From an uncultured Halomicronema sp. (GTDB taxonomy: Bacteria > Cyanobacteriota > Cyanobacteriia > Phormidesmidales > Phormidesmidaceae): a stretch of DNA of 64,000 bases. The notes below the pieces were generated by a model. That model made no database searches. It was given only the letters and a program-made list of their open reading frames with translations, and was not told the DNA's origin. The stretch spans positions 85,979-149,978 of the forward strand of contig CALCCA010000087.1 in the NCBI GenBank assembly GCA_937899725.1. Reading direction: 5' to 3'. Shown one piece after another: positions 34,087 to 43,893 of this stretch. The stretch's first letter is position 1. Each line of letters begins with the position of its first letter. The translations under genes and the position numbers were made by a program.

Positions 34087-34452
34087 ACCATTGCGGGTGA
34101 TTTGCCATCAACCCCTGCGCTGCGAATGGGCGGCGTAATTTGTAGCTGAAGCAGAGCGATTTCGACTCTCCAGTCGTGATTACGGCAGCATCCTTGAATT
34201 TAAGGCCTGGCGGTCATGATTTTGACTGAATAGCGGAAGATCGTCGTAGTTTTCGGAAGAATTTACCAGCCTTTTGATTTTGCGCTGGTCTAAATTGAAA
34301 TCACGAAATCACAGTCTTTAATTGATTGCCTTGGCCACATCGTTAAAGCAGTGTTCTGGGCTTAGAGCATGACTCGCGTCAGTGCTGAGGCGCGCGGCTG
34401 TCCTAATGCTGAGGGCATGCACGACACGGTGCGATCGCCGAAAACTTTTTTT
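34087..34452. other. Intergenic region upstream of the MATE gene
   Basis: No gene or recognised RNA. The in-frame extension of the MATE gene back to 34369 lacks coding character, so the region is probably promoter and leader. Confidence 0.4.
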
Positions 34453-35820
34453 ATGAAAACACTCTCCGCTGCTTCAACTCAAGCTGAAATCAAGTCGCTT
34501 TTAACGCTCGCTATTCCTCTGGTGAGCGCTCAAATTTCTCAGGCCGCCACTGGTTTTGTAGATACCGTCATGATGGGTCACCTCGGGCGAGAAGCCCTAG
34601 GGGCCGGTGGGCTGGCATCCTTTACCTTTCAGGTGTTTTTGAATGTCCTAGCGGGCGTGGTCATGGGGGTCAGTCCCCTCGTTGCGGCGGGCTTCGGGGC
34701 CGGGCAAAGAACGCGCATTGAGCAGGTGACGCAGCAAGGATTGCTGCTGACGCTGGGGCTCGCGGCTTGCACCATGGTGGGCATGAGCCACCTGGACGTC
34801 GTGATGCTGGGGTTGGGGCAAGCCCCCCATACGGTTGCCCTCGCCACAAGCTATCTCAACGTGGTGCTTTGGGGCCTGTTCCCCGCTGTGGGCTTTGCGC
34901 TGCTGCGGGGGGTCGTCTCGGGGCTATCGCAGGCCCGCCCCATCATGACCATTGTGGCGGGGGGGACGTTGTTCAACATTGCGGGTAACTACATCTTGGG
35001 GTTTGGTAAGTTAGGTGCGCCTCGTCTCGAGTTGGCGGGGCTGGCGCTCGCCAGTGCACTGGCCTGGTGGGGCATGTTTTTGGCGCTGGTGATCTACTTG
35101 CTCAGACACCCGCAGCTCAAAGTTTATCGCCTGTTTCAAAAGTGGTATCGGCTACGCCTGCCGCTGCTGCGAGAGCTCATTGTGATTGGCACGCCCATCG
35201 GGGTTTCCATTCTGCTGGAATATGGTCTGGTGCTAGTGATGGGCTACCTCATCGGCCTGCTGGGCACCGACGCGCTGGCAGCTCACCAAATTGCCCTGCA
35301 GACCGGGCTGATGGTGTTCATGATTCCGCTGGGGATGTCGTTTGCCACCACCGCCCTAGTGGGGCAGTGGTTTGGCCGGCAAGACCGGCAGGGTCTGAGA
35401 CGGGCGGGGCTGATCAGCATCGTCACCACCATCGGCGTAACCGCCGTGGTGGCGATCGCTCTACTGCTGTTTCGCCAGCCAATTATTGGGCTTTACATCG
35501 ACATCAGCGACCCCGAGAATGCCGCCCTGGTCGAGCTAGTGAGTCCGCTGATTGTCGTGGTTGCGGTGGGTTATATCTTTGACGGCGTACAGAAGACGAC
35601 CCTCGGCGCCCTGTACGGCATTCAAGATACGCGCGTCCCGGTGCTGTTGAACCTCTTGTCTTATCTGGGGGTGGGGCTCATCAGTGGCTATGCCCTCGGC
35701 TTTGGCGCCGGGCTCGGGGCTCAAGGACTGTGGATCGGCTACTACCTGGGGGCGACGATGGCAGCGATCGCCTACAGCTGGCGCTTTGTCACCAAGCTGA
35801 GGCAATTTGATTCATGCTAG
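34453..35820 (+). CDS. MATE family multidrug/organic-cation exporter
   Basis: From ATG 34453 (MKTLSAASTQAEIKSLLTLAIPLVSAQISQAATGFVDTVMMGHLG) the protein has about 455 residues and 12 predicted helices in two halves. QISQAATGFVDTVMMGHLGREALGAGGLA and the second-half LGTDALAAHQIALQTGLMVFMIPLGMSFATTALVGQ are classic NorM-type MATE signatures. MATE proteins export cationic drugs or metabolites using Na+ or H+. An in-frame ATG at 34369 gives an unlikely hydrophilic extension. The AraC regulator 55 bases downstream on the same strand may control it. Confidence 0.93.
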   Translation: MKTLSAASTQAEIKSLLTLAIPLVSAQISQAATGFVDTVMMGHLGREALGAGGLASFTFQVFLNVLAGVVMGVSPLVAAGFGAGQRTRIEQVTQQGLLLTLGLAACTMVGMSHLDVVMLGLGQAPHTVALATSYLNVVLWGLFPAVGFALLRGVVSGLSQARPIMTIVAGGTLFNIAGNYILGFGKLGAPRLELAGLALASALAWWGMFLALVIYLLRHPQLKVYRLFQKWYRLRLPLLRELIVIGTPIGVSILLEYGLVLVMGYLIGLLGTDALAAHQIALQTGLMVFMIPLGMSFATTALVGQWFGRQDRQGLRRAGLISIVTTIGVTAVVAIALLLFRQPIIGLYIDISDPENAALVELVSPLIVVVAVGYIFDGVQKTTLGALYGIQDTRVPVLLNLLSYLGVGLISGYALGFGAGLGAQGLWIGYYLGATMAAIAYSWRFVTKLRQFDSC

Positions 35821-35875
35821 TCTGAGCGCAAGCCTAACCCCGGCGATATAGAGTTTCTCCCCGTGGAGCTCGCAG

Positions 35876-36775
35876 GTGGCATTAGAAATCGACTACACGA
35901 AAGACGACCAAATTCTGCAGGTGTACCCTCAGTTGCCCCTGCTATCGAGTCGGGATGAGCCCTGGCCAGGGCTGCACCTGGGGTACTATCGGCAACCCGC
36001 CCATGAGACGCCAGAGCACTTTGCCAAACAGTACATTATCGGCATCGACTTAGAGCAGCCGGTGCAACCGAGCAATGAGCCTCATCACCAGCGGGTCAAC
36101 TGCGGCGGCACGAGCTGCATTTACCCCGCAAACTACACCTTCCAAGAGCGGTGGGCGAAGGATACTGAGTTTATTGATCTTTACTTAGAACCGGCGTTTC
36201 TCACCTGCGTCGCCTCTGAAGTGATTGATCTCGATCGCGTTGAAATTCTTTATCACCGCACGGTTTATGATCCGTTTTTGCGGCAGGTGGGGCTGCTGCT
36301 GAAGTCAGAGCTAGAGCTGGCGCTAAACAGAGGTGTCGCGTCATCACCACTCAACAGTCAGCTCTATGCAGAATCGATGGCAACGACACTGGTGATGCAC
36401 CTGCTGAAGCACTATGCCACCGCCAAGCCACCTGTTCAAAATTTCCCAGAGGGGCTGTCGCCCGCTAGCCTCAGACGGGTAATGTCCTACATCCATGAGC
36501 ATTTGGCACTCGATTTGAGCCTGACAGAAGTGGCGGGTGTGGTGCCGCTAAGCCCGCACTACTTTGCCACCCTGTTTAAGCAAAGCACTGGGGAAACGCT
36601 GCTGCAATACATCACCCGCTGCCGCATCGAGCGGGCCAAGGAACTCTTAGCTCGAAGATCGCTGGCGATCGCCGATATCTGCCAGCAGGTGGGCTTTAGC
36701 GATCAGAGCTATTTCACCAGAGTCTTTCGCCGGTACAGCCACATGACCCCAAAAGCCTACCGCAGTCGGCTGTGA
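35876..36775 (+). CDS. AraC family transcriptional regulator
   Basis: A 299-residue protein with a GTG start. The N-terminal part (about 1-190) is probably the ligand or dimerisation domain; it has no obvious cupin motif. The C-terminal 100 residues hold both helix-turn-helix motifs: LDLSLTEVAGVVPLSPHYFATLFKQSTGETLLQYI, and LAIADICQQVGFSDQSYFTRVFRRYSHMTPKAYR. Placed directly behind the MATE exporter in the same direction, it may regulate that exporter in response to its substrate (inference). Confidence 0.92.
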   Translation: MALEIDYTKDDQILQVYPQLPLLSSRDEPWPGLHLGYYRQPAHETPEHFAKQYIIGIDLEQPVQPSNEPHHQRVNCGGTSCIYPANYTFQERWAKDTEFIDLYLEPAFLTCVASEVIDLDRVEILYHRTVYDPFLRQVGLLLKSELELALNRGVASSPLNSQLYAESMATTLVMHLLKHYATAKPPVQNFPEGLSPASLRRVMSYIHEHLALDLSLTEVAGVVPLSPHYFATLFKQSTGETLLQYITRCRIERAKELLARRSLAIADICQQVGFSDQSYFTRVFRRYSHMTPKAYRSRL

Positions 36776-36843
36776 GGCGTTGATGTCATGAGCACGGCCA
36801 GGATGCAGCGGAGCATCAGCTCTCTGAGTAGGGTGCTGTAGGA

Positions 36844-37305
36844 CTACAGCTTTTGGTGGGTGTACTTGTGCTGCCGTACGTTGTCCTCAGCCTTAACCAC
36901 ATTCTTAAAGTTCAGCACGCGCTTCTTTTCGGTGGAGTAGTTGAAGTCGGTGCGAGTGGTACCCACGGGCAGATGCGCTTGAGAGTCGGGACGAGCGTGG
37001 TAGGTGCGAGCGGCGGCAATGACGCGATCGCCAAAATTTTCGCAGAAGTGAACGGCTTCGCCATTGGGCAGCGTGGGAATGCCCACATTATTTAAGACAT
37101 CGCCTACCGTTGTGGCGGCCACCAGCTCATAGGAGGTGGGAATATTTTGGAGCAGTGATTCCAGATAGGCCGACGGAATCGGCTCTAAAACTTTGACAGT
37201 TTCTAGCTCACCTTCTTCGCGGCGGAAACAGGTCGCGACGCCAATCACTAAATAGTCTTGGGCAGTCAACTCGGGAGCTTGAGTGAGCAAAGCGTCTAAG
37301 GTCAT
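36844..37305 (-). CDS. Conserved-looking protein of unknown function
   Basis: From ATG 37305 (MTLDALLTQAPELTAQDYLVIGVATCFRREEGEL) 153 residues. A longer in-frame start at 37401 adds 32 residues of poor coding character. The sequence is a mixed alpha/beta domain with VKVLEPIPSAYLESLLQNIPTSYELVAATTVGDVL and ends basic (KKRVLNFKNVVKAEDNVRQHKYTHQKL). No signal peptide or membrane segment. It resembles a soluble cyanobacterial family I cannot name. Convergent with the AraC gene. Confidence 0.7.
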   Translation of the reverse strand: MTLDALLTQAPELTAQDYLVIGVATCFRREEGELETVKVLEPIPSAYLESLLQNIPTSYELVAATTVGDVLNNVGIPTLPNGEAVHFCENFGDRVIAAARTYHARPDSQAHLPVGTTRTDFNYSTEKKRVLNFKNVVKAEDNVRQHKYTHQKL

Positions 37306-38033
37306 AACTTCTGTACGAGGTTTACGGGCTGAAAAAATTCGGTGAATTATGCCAACGCTACCGAGTTTTGGGAGCCAAAAGCCATCAGGTTTGCAAAACA
37401 AAAAAATAGCTTTGTAACACGCCCGGCATCCATCCCCATCAGATTTGCCCCAGAGACGCCGGCTGAATGATCACTCTCGATACCATCTGCGCCATACCGG
37501 AGAGTCCAGGCGCAAGATTGGTCGCCTGGTTTCAGCGTCTCGATAGATTCTGGGCGATCGCGGGGGCAACCACAATTTCTACCCGAATCCGTCGTTGCCC
37601 GCGCTCCCTGGGCCGAATCAGACAATTCACATTGGAGTCGCTTGGCTGGCCGTCTCAACCTGTTTGGGGGCTAATCCCCGATGAAAACAACCGCGCTGAT
37701 TGGCTCGGGCAACGCCGTGATCGGGCCTGAATGCTCGTCAGTAAGCGATGACATTTTGTTTCAATCCTGTAACGAGCTTGAGATATTACCGAGATTTTAC
37801 GGAAAAACGAGGATGAAATTTGTGTAAAGACATGGGAGCAGTCAAGTCTCTCCGAGATTACTCGGTTGGTTTCCCTGAAGTCGGGTGCAAATATGCCAAC
37901 AGAACGAGACATCGGACTCAGTATGTTGGCTCCCTAGGAGCTGGGATCAAGTCCAGAACAAAACTCCAGTCTCATCGTCTAGTTTCTCAGATGTGCATCG
38001 TACATCTCCCCTCAGCCCTCGGAGGAAGTGGCT
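37306..38033. other. Long intergenic region
   Basis: Several frames of 60-90 codons exist on both strands, but none has domain motifs or a good ribosome site, and they overlap each other. Probably the divergent promoters of the genes at 37305 (-) and 38034 (+). No gene supported. Confidence 0.45.
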
Positions 38034-38729
38034 ATGCCTCGTCGTATCTACCCCCATCGCCATAAAAGCAATCTGTCTGTCATCAAGGCACCGAGGCCCT
38101 TAAAGCGTCGTGGCTCTGCGGAGCAGTCGAGAGAGGCCGCTCAGCAGATGCGGCAGCACGTCCGTCACGCTGTTGGACAAGGTGATTTGGCCCAAGCGAT
38201 CGCCCTCTCCAGCCGTCTCATTCGCCACCATGCCGTCACGGCTGAAGATTTCAACAACCGGGGGCTCATCTACTTTTGGCATGGGCAGGCCCAGCGCGCG
38301 ATTGCAGATTTTGATCGGGCGATCACGCTCAATCCTGAGCTGCCAGCAGCTTACAACAATCGCGCTAACTACTATGCAGCGCAGGGCGATGCCATTCACG
38401 CCCTACAAGATTACGAGCGCACCATTGACCTCGATCCCTTTCATATCAAAGCGCGGATCAATCGAGCCATCACCCTACGCGGGTTGGGCTGCTACGACGT
38501 GGCCTTAGCAGAGCTGGATGAAGCTCTGTTATTCCACAAAATGCCAGGCGAAATCTACGCCGAACGAGGCCGCACTTATCATCTGTGTGGTGATTGGAAC
38601 GGCGCGATCGCGGATTATCAACGAGCGCTGCAGGCTTTCTCGTTACCCACTAGTGCCACCTACCGTGCCCAAAACTCGTACCGCTGTGACGTCCTGATCT
38701 GGTTAGACGAGCTAGTGCCGGCGGCTTAA
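38034..38729 (+). CDS. TPR repeat protein
   Basis: The start chosen is ATG 38034 because GGAGGAAG lies seven bases upstream. The 231-residue protein has a basic N-terminus (MPRRIYPHRHKSNLSVIK) and at least four tetratricopeptide repeats: AEDFNNRGLIYFWHGQAQRAIADFDRAITLNPELPAAYNNRANYYAAQGDAIHALQDYERTIDLDP and so on. TPRs form a protein-binding superhelix. No other domain, so it is probably an adaptor. Partner unknown. Confidence 0.85.
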   Translation: MPRRIYPHRHKSNLSVIKAPRPLKRRGSAEQSREAAQQMRQHVRHAVGQGDLAQAIALSSRLIRHHAVTAEDFNNRGLIYFWHGQAQRAIADFDRAITLNPELPAAYNNRANYYAAQGDAIHALQDYERTIDLDPFHIKARINRAITLRGLGCYDVALAELDEALLFHKMPGEIYAERGRTYHLCGDWNGAIADYQRALQAFSLPTSATYRAQNSYRCDVLIWLDELVPAA

Positions 38730-38955
38730 AAGCATGCCATCTTCCAGCTCGTCCGAGCGCTGCTGGCACTGACTCAGCTAGAGACCTCAGAGGAGTATCA
38801 CCCCCCCAACTTTTGAAAGGGGAATTAACAGGAACGCTTTCATCCCCAATCGCGCTGACCAACCTGCCAAGGCCACCCTGGCCGCACCGAGACAACTAGG
38901 GGACAAGGCTTATCGTCTGGTTTTAGAAAATCGGAGCTGAAGCAGTCACAGCCGA

Positions 38956-39162
38956 TTAATCGATCGAAATTTGCTGGGGACTGTTGCCCCCATCGCCGAA
39001 GTCATCATCGTTAGAGACTTCGACGTTTTGCTTGCCCAGCCAGGATTTTACTGGGTCATCGTCGAGGTTGAGGCGTAAAGCGCCAGAGACAAACCCACCC
39101 AAAAAAGCCACTGGCTGCCGGGCTAATTCTTGCAAAAATGGCGTTAGTTCGTCCAAAAACAT
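38956..39162 (-). CDS. Small conserved-looking protein, unknown
   Basis: A 68-residue protein: an N-terminal helical half LTPFLQELARQPVAFLGGFVSGALRL, a Gly-containing amphipathic or membrane-associated helix, then LDDDPVKSWLGKQ and an acidic disordered tail (NDDDFGDGGNSPQ). The pattern looks like a genuine small cyanobacterial protein, but no function is known to me. Confidence 0.6.
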   Translation of the reverse strand: MFLDELTPFLQELARQPVAFLGGFVSGALRLNLDDDPVKSWLGKQNVEVSNDDDFGDGGNSPQQISID

Positions 39163-39294
39163 CCCTTAAACCTCTTAACTGCTCCTACACGGTTCTATCC
39201 TACATCGCTTCACTGGGGAGCGTGATCGCCACCGCTGCCAAGTCAGGAGTTGCCGTATTATGAGTAGCCACAGGACTGATTTAGGAGAAACCGC

Positions 39295-40758
39295 TCAGGC
39301 GTGCCGCGATCGCGCCGCGTTGTAGATCTGTTCGTTCGCTGCGACCGACTTTGGCAAATCAACAACGGGACGGGGATAGTCAACCCCGAGTTGCACGCCG
39401 AAGCGCTTTTGCTCGACGGGCTGCAACAGCCAAGGGGCGTGAACTTTTTTCGGGGGGAGGGCCTGCAGCTCGGGTAGCCAATGCTTGGCGTAGGCGCCCT
39501 CAGGGTCATAATCCTTAGACTGCTTCGGAATGTTGAAGTAGCGAAAGCCCCGCGCATCGTTGCCGACGCCAGCGGTGTAGTTCCAGTTGCCCCAGTTGCT
39601 GCACACGTCATAGTCAATCAGCAGCGATTCAAACCACTCGGCCCCCATCCGCCAATCAATGCCCAAATTTTTGGTCAAAAAGCTGGCCACGTTTTGCCGC
39701 CCCCGATTCGACATAAAGCCCGTGGCGGCTAATTCGCGCATGTTGGCATCCACCAGCGGATAGCCCGTTTGGCCCTGACACCAAGCGTCAAATCGGGGCC
39801 AGTCTTGCTTCCAGGCAATATCTAAGCCTCTGAGCCCAGAGGGATAGAAGACGCGATCGCCGTGCTTTTGGCAGACCCAGCGAAAATAATCGCGCCACAG
39901 CAGTTCAAAAATGAGCCAGTAGGTCGAATCGTTGCGCACGCGCGCCGTTTCATACTGCTGCACCGACTGGTAGATTTGGCGGGGTGAGAGGCATCCCAAG
40001 GCCAGCCAGGGCGAAAATTTGGATGAATAGTTGGCTCCCAACAGGCCGTTGCGCGTCTGTTTATACCCCTTGAGGCAGTCAGCCTCCCAGACATAGTCTT
40101 GCAAGCGAGCCAGCCCCGCCGTTTCACCGCCGACAAAAGCCAAGACGGCACGCTGATCAGGCGCTGCCGCCGCTAGCCCCAGGCTTGCTAATGTCGGGAT
40201 GGCACCGGGGTCAAGGCTGGTGGGCACGGGCGGCAGTTGAGGCGGGGTCGGCAGCGCCGCACGCACGGTGCTGTCATGCTCTACCTGTTTGCGAAACTGG
40301 GTAAACACCTTCGGCAGCTGCGCCACCGCAAAGGGCAAGTCGTCCGGGTGATAGAGGGTAGCGCCCCAGTCGGTTTGCACCCGCTGACCCGTCGCTTTAA
40401 TCTGAGTGGCGATCGCGGCCTCGACGGCAGTTTCTTCGGTAGTAACTTCGGCGTGCCAGGCGATCGCGTCAGCCTGCACCTCAGCGGCTAGCGCGGGCAA
40501 GACCGCTTCCGGTAGTCCCGTGCGGATAATCAGATTGCTGCCGCGCTGCTGCAGCGATCGCCGCAGGTCGGCCACGCTTTCGATCAAAAATTGCGCCCGA
40601 AATGAGCCGGTTTTGGGAAAGCCAAAGGCGGTTTGCCCAAACTGGCGGGGGTCAAAACAATAGACCGGAATGACCTCAGCGCCCCCTTTGAGGGCTTTGT
40701 GCAAGGGGACATGATCATGCAGGCGCAGATCGTTACGAAACCAAATCAAAACTTTCAT
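39295..40758 (-). CDS. CRY-DASH family cryptochrome / single-strand DNA photolyase
   Basis: A 487-residue flavoprotein. The N-terminal alpha/beta antenna domain starts MKVLIWFRNDLRLHDH. The C-terminal FAD domain has TGYPLVDANMRELAATGFMSNRGRQNVASFL, GIDWRMGAEWFESLLIDYDVCSNWGNWNYTAGVGNDAR and FNIPKQSKDYDPEG, all DASH-type signatures. DASH proteins bind FAD plus a folate antenna and repair cyclobutane dimers in single-stranded DNA under blue light, and may have signalling roles. Full length with no missing motif. It stands alone, with the gene-free region 40759-41256 upstream. Confidence 0.95.
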   Translation of the reverse strand: MKVLIWFRNDLRLHDHVPLHKALKGGAEVIPVYCFDPRQFGQTAFGFPKTGSFRAQFLIESVADLRRSLQQRGSNLIIRTGLPEAVLPALAAEVQADAIAWHAEVTTEETAVEAAIATQIKATGQRVQTDWGATLYHPDDLPFAVAQLPKVFTQFRKQVEHDSTVRAALPTPPQLPPVPTSLDPGAIPTLASLGLAAAAPDQRAVLAFVGGETAGLARLQDYVWEADCLKGYKQTRNGLLGANYSSKFSPWLALGCLSPRQIYQSVQQYETARVRNDSTYWLIFELLWRDYFRWVCQKHGDRVFYPSGLRGLDIAWKQDWPRFDAWCQGQTGYPLVDANMRELAATGFMSNRGRQNVASFLTKNLGIDWRMGAEWFESLLIDYDVCSNWGNWNYTAGVGNDARGFRYFNIPKQSKDYDPEGAYAKHWLPELQALPPKKVHAPWLLQPVEQKRFGVQLGVDYPRPVVDLPKSVAANEQIYNAARSRHA

Positions 40759-41256
40759 TTAGACGCTGACAATGACTCGGGCAAATGTGTGTTCATCCAC
40801 CGTTTGACCTTAACGACTCTGGTAAATGGCTGCCAAGGCACGAGGACTCCACGGCAGCAGTAAGACGACTATTCCAGTTCTCTGGCCCCCTTGCCCCCAA
40901 GGCTCCCTAACCATCGGCAATGGTTGGTGAAATCACACCGCAGTCTACTAGCGATGGTTCTACAGTGAGCCCAGTGAGCGCAGTGGGATGCCGGGCGATC
41001 GCCGGTTGACCAGATGACCTAGTTCAGCCCCCCGCGATCGCGCCCCCCAAACTTGCCGCATGGCGACGGGAAAATGACCAGAATCTTCTTCGTCAAACCC
41101 GGGCCGGAGCGATGCTGAGCCCCGCCCGCATTGAAATCCTGGTTTTAGGGAAATGCCGTCACCAGATGCCGGTAGAGTGATGATTGCGTCGAAAAAATCT
41201 GCTGACAAATTACCACCGCTGCCGGTGGCAATCCCCCACGTTTAGGCCAATCTGGA
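40759..41256. other. Intergenic region between divergent cryptochrome and hydrolase genes
   Basis: No gene. Holds the promoters of both divergent genes, a GTGAGCCCAGTGAGCGCAGTG short tandem motif near 40964, and HIP1-type sites. Nothing else recognised. Confidence 0.4.
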
Positions 41257-43764
41257 ATGAAAAGACTCCGCCGATTTTTGCAAACTGGTTTCTCAACTGC
41301 GGCCCTAGTCGCGATCGGCCTGGCGACTGAGGTCGTCTTACCGCGACCGGTGCAAAGTGCCGAGACGATCAGGCTGTTGGTAGGCGGCCCGTTGTTGTTT
41401 GACTTATCGGTTGACTCGCTGGAGACGTTTGCCCAAACCGGGGAAATCACAGACGATTTTGCGATATACGCGCGGTTTATGAATGAGGAGACGCTGGCGG
41501 CGTTACGGCAGGGGTTAAACCGCCGACTACCGTTGGATGTGGTCACAGTCGATAGTCTGGCCTATTCGCCTTTGGGTCGAGATGCTCTATTTAACCTCGG
41601 CAAAGTCTTTCAGGTATATCGCGGCGTGAATGGCCAAAAAGCCCTACGAGCGGCAGTGATCGGCGCAGCGGCCAAAGCGGACCGCTCGGGGTGGACGATC
41701 ATCGATGTCTTGCGTGAGTTTCCGACCCCGGCCTTAGAGATTGAACTGGGTGATTTGCTCGCGTTGCGCCGGGAGCTGGCAATTTACTTTAGCTATAACA
41801 ATGCCGTGGTGGCTGCCGTGCAGGCACAGGCAGCGGCAGAAGCAGCGACAGCCAATGGTCTCAGCACTACGGGGCTAGCCGATTTGCGGCCACCCGGCTC
41901 CTGGCAATTTACGCGGCAAACGATCACGGTCACCAATCCGGCCCTGCGGCAGACCCAAGCGGGGTTATCGGTCAACTACGACTTTGACTCAGACGTTTAC
42001 CTGCCCAGCGGCCTGACTGGGCCCACCCCGATTGTGATTATTTCCCACGGGTTTGGCGACGTCAAAGAGAGCTTCACCTTTCTGGCTGAGCACCTGGCAT
42101 CCTACGGTTTTATCGTGGTGGTGCCCGACCATGTCGGCAGTGACCTGGCCTATCGCGAGGTCTATCTGCAGGGGCGGCTCAACACCCTGCTCAGCCCGAT
42201 GGAGTTTATTAACCGCCCTCAAGAGATCTCGTTCTTGATCGACAAGTTAGAGTCGCTGGCGGCAGAATCGCCGGAATGGGCGGCGGTGCTTGATTTGAAC
42301 AATATTGGCGTGGCTGGTGACTCGCTCGGCAGCTCGACCACCCTGGCACTCGCCGGGGCGGAGATCAACTACGCCCGCTTGGTAGAAGCCTGCGATCGCG
42401 AGAATGTCTTGCTCAACGTGGCCCTCTATTTAGAATGTCGGGCGCAGTATCTGCCGCCCCAAAACTATGACCTGAAAGATTCTCGGGTGACGGCGGTGGT
42501 GGCAGGGCATCCCCTCGGGGCGGCGCTGTATGGCCCCGAAGGGATGGGTCAAATCGATGTGCCGCTGCTCATGGTGTCGGGCTCTAAGGATATTGTTTCG
42601 CCCGTAGTGACCGAGCAGTTTCATCCGTTTATCTGGCTGCAGACGGAGGCCAAGTATCTGGCCATGCTCGATGTGGGCACCCATTTTTCGTCGAAACCGG
42701 GGCGCGATGCCACGGGGTTTTTCAAGCTGATCGCGGGCGCACATCGAGAGGTCGGGGCTGCGTACTATCAGGCTCTCAGTGTGGCCTTTTGGAACGTGTA
42801 TCTGCGGGGTGATGACGCCTATTTGCCCTATCTCACGGCCCAATATGGCAAGCAGATCAGTGCCGAGCAGCCGATGACGGTAGATATTATTACGTCACTG
42901 ACGCCGGAGCAAATTGAAACGGCCTATGGTCAGTCGGCCCCGGTGCCGATCATTCCACCGGCGATCGCCGCGACGGTGCCGCCGCGACCAGAGAGTGTCT
43001 TAGCCGAAATTGAGGAAACCGGCGTGCTACGCATCGCGCTTCGCAAAGATGCACCGCCGTTTGGTTTTATCAATGGCCGCAAGGCGTGGGATGGCTACTG
43101 CGGCGATTTGGCGATCGGCCTGAGCCGCCATCTGACCCAAACCCTCAAGCGACCGGTTGACGTGGAAATCGCTGAACTCACGTCAACGTTAGACAATCGC
43201 TTTGAACTGGTGCGCAACAACGACGTGCATCTTGAATGTGGCCCCAACACCATTCGCACTGATGTAGAAGGGGTCATCTTCTCTAGTCCTTTCTTTGTGG
43301 CGAGTACGCAGTTTTTGGTGCCGGTGGACAACGCAGCCAGCGTCAATCCCAACACGCCGCTGACGGATGTGCGGTTGGGCGTCTTGAGCAATTCCACCAC
43401 GCAGACGTTTGTCGAAGAGACGTATCCGGATGCTGACATCGTGCTGTTTTCGGGGGTGGCCGGTCGCCAAGAGGGGATTGCCGCTGCCACCACGGGCGAA
43501 ATCGACGCGTTCGTCGGGGATGGCATTTTATCCTATGCCCAAGTGCGGCTCGATCAGGGGTCGGTACAGGACTTTGCACTGATTCCTGAGCTGCCGCTAA
43601 CGTGCGACTTTTACGGTCTCATTTTGCCGAACGATGATGCGGCATGGCGCACCACCGTCAACCAGTTTCTCGTTAGCGATGCGGAGAACGCGATCGCCAC
43701 CGACTGGTTTGAGGAGGCCTATCCGGTCACGCTCAATAAAACCGAGTTTTGCCTGAATCAGTAA
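41257..43764 (+). CDS. DUF1400 alpha/beta hydrolase fused to periplasmic solute-binding domain
   Basis: An 835-residue exported protein. A signal peptide (about 1-34, ending PRPVQSAE) is followed by a DUF1400 helical domain (about 35-170) and an alpha/beta hydrolase (about 240-530) with PIVIISHGFGD, nucleophile motif GDSLGSS and LDVGTHFSS. From about 585 to the end is a class II periplasmic binding fold like amino-acid ABC-binding proteins (SBP_bac_3): GVLRIALRKDAPPFGFING, WDGYCGDLAIGLSRHL, GVIFSSPFFVASTQFLVP, AATTGEIDAFVGDG. DUF1400 hydrolases are typical of cyanobacteria and usually stand alone. The fusion suggests an enzyme that also binds a small ligand, perhaps its substrate or product. 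No ABC permease is nearby. Confidence 0.88.
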   Translation: MKRLRRFLQTGFSTAALVAIGLATEVVLPRPVQSAETIRLLVGGPLLFDLSVDSLETFAQTGEITDDFAIYARFMNEETLAALRQGLNRRLPLDVVTVDSLAYSPLGRDALFNLGKVFQVYRGVNGQKALRAAVIGAAAKADRSGWTIIDVLREFPTPALEIELGDLLALRRELAIYFSYNNAVVAAVQAQAAAEAATANGLSTTGLADLRPPGSWQFTRQTITVTNPALRQTQAGLSVNYDFDSDVYLPSGLTGPTPIVIISHGFGDVKESFTFLAEHLASYGFIVVVPDHVGSDLAYREVYLQGRLNTLLSPMEFINRPQEISFLIDKLESLAAESPEWAAVLDLNNIGVAGDSLGSSTTLALAGAEINYARLVEACDRENVLLNVALYLECRAQYLPPQNYDLKDSRVTAVVAGHPLGAALYGPEGMGQIDVPLLMVSGSKDIVSPVVTEQFHPFIWLQTEAKYLAMLDVGTHFSSKPGRDATGFFKLIAGAHREVGAAYYQALSVAFWNVYLRGDDAYLPYLTAQYGKQISAEQPMTVDIITSLTPEQIETAYGQSAPVPIIPPAIAATVPPRPESVLAEIEETGVLRIALRKDAPPFGFINGRKAWDGYCGDLAIGLSRHLTQTLKRPVDVEIAELTSTLDNRFELVRNNDVHLECGPNTIRTDVEGVIFSSPFFVASTQFLVPVDNAASVNPNTPLTDVRLGVLSNSTTQTFVEETYPDADIVLFSGVAGRQEGIAAATTGEIDAFVGDGILSYAQVRLDQGSVQDFALIPELPLTCDFYGLILPNDDAAWRTTVNQFLVSDAENAIATDWFEEAYPVTLNKTEFCLNQ

Positions 43765-43893
43765 AGGAAAAATCTTCAACCAGCCACTCAACGCCACTCT
43801 AACGTCTCAATTCTGCAGGGCAAATTCCCATACCCGATCACCTAGCCTTTTAGAATAGAAACAGATTGATATTGAAAGGATCAGCGGACGACT

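Noticed and set aside
37467-37730. 87-codon + strand frame upstream of the TPR gene
   Set aside because: No ribosome site, no motif and overlapping frames on the other strand of the same quality.
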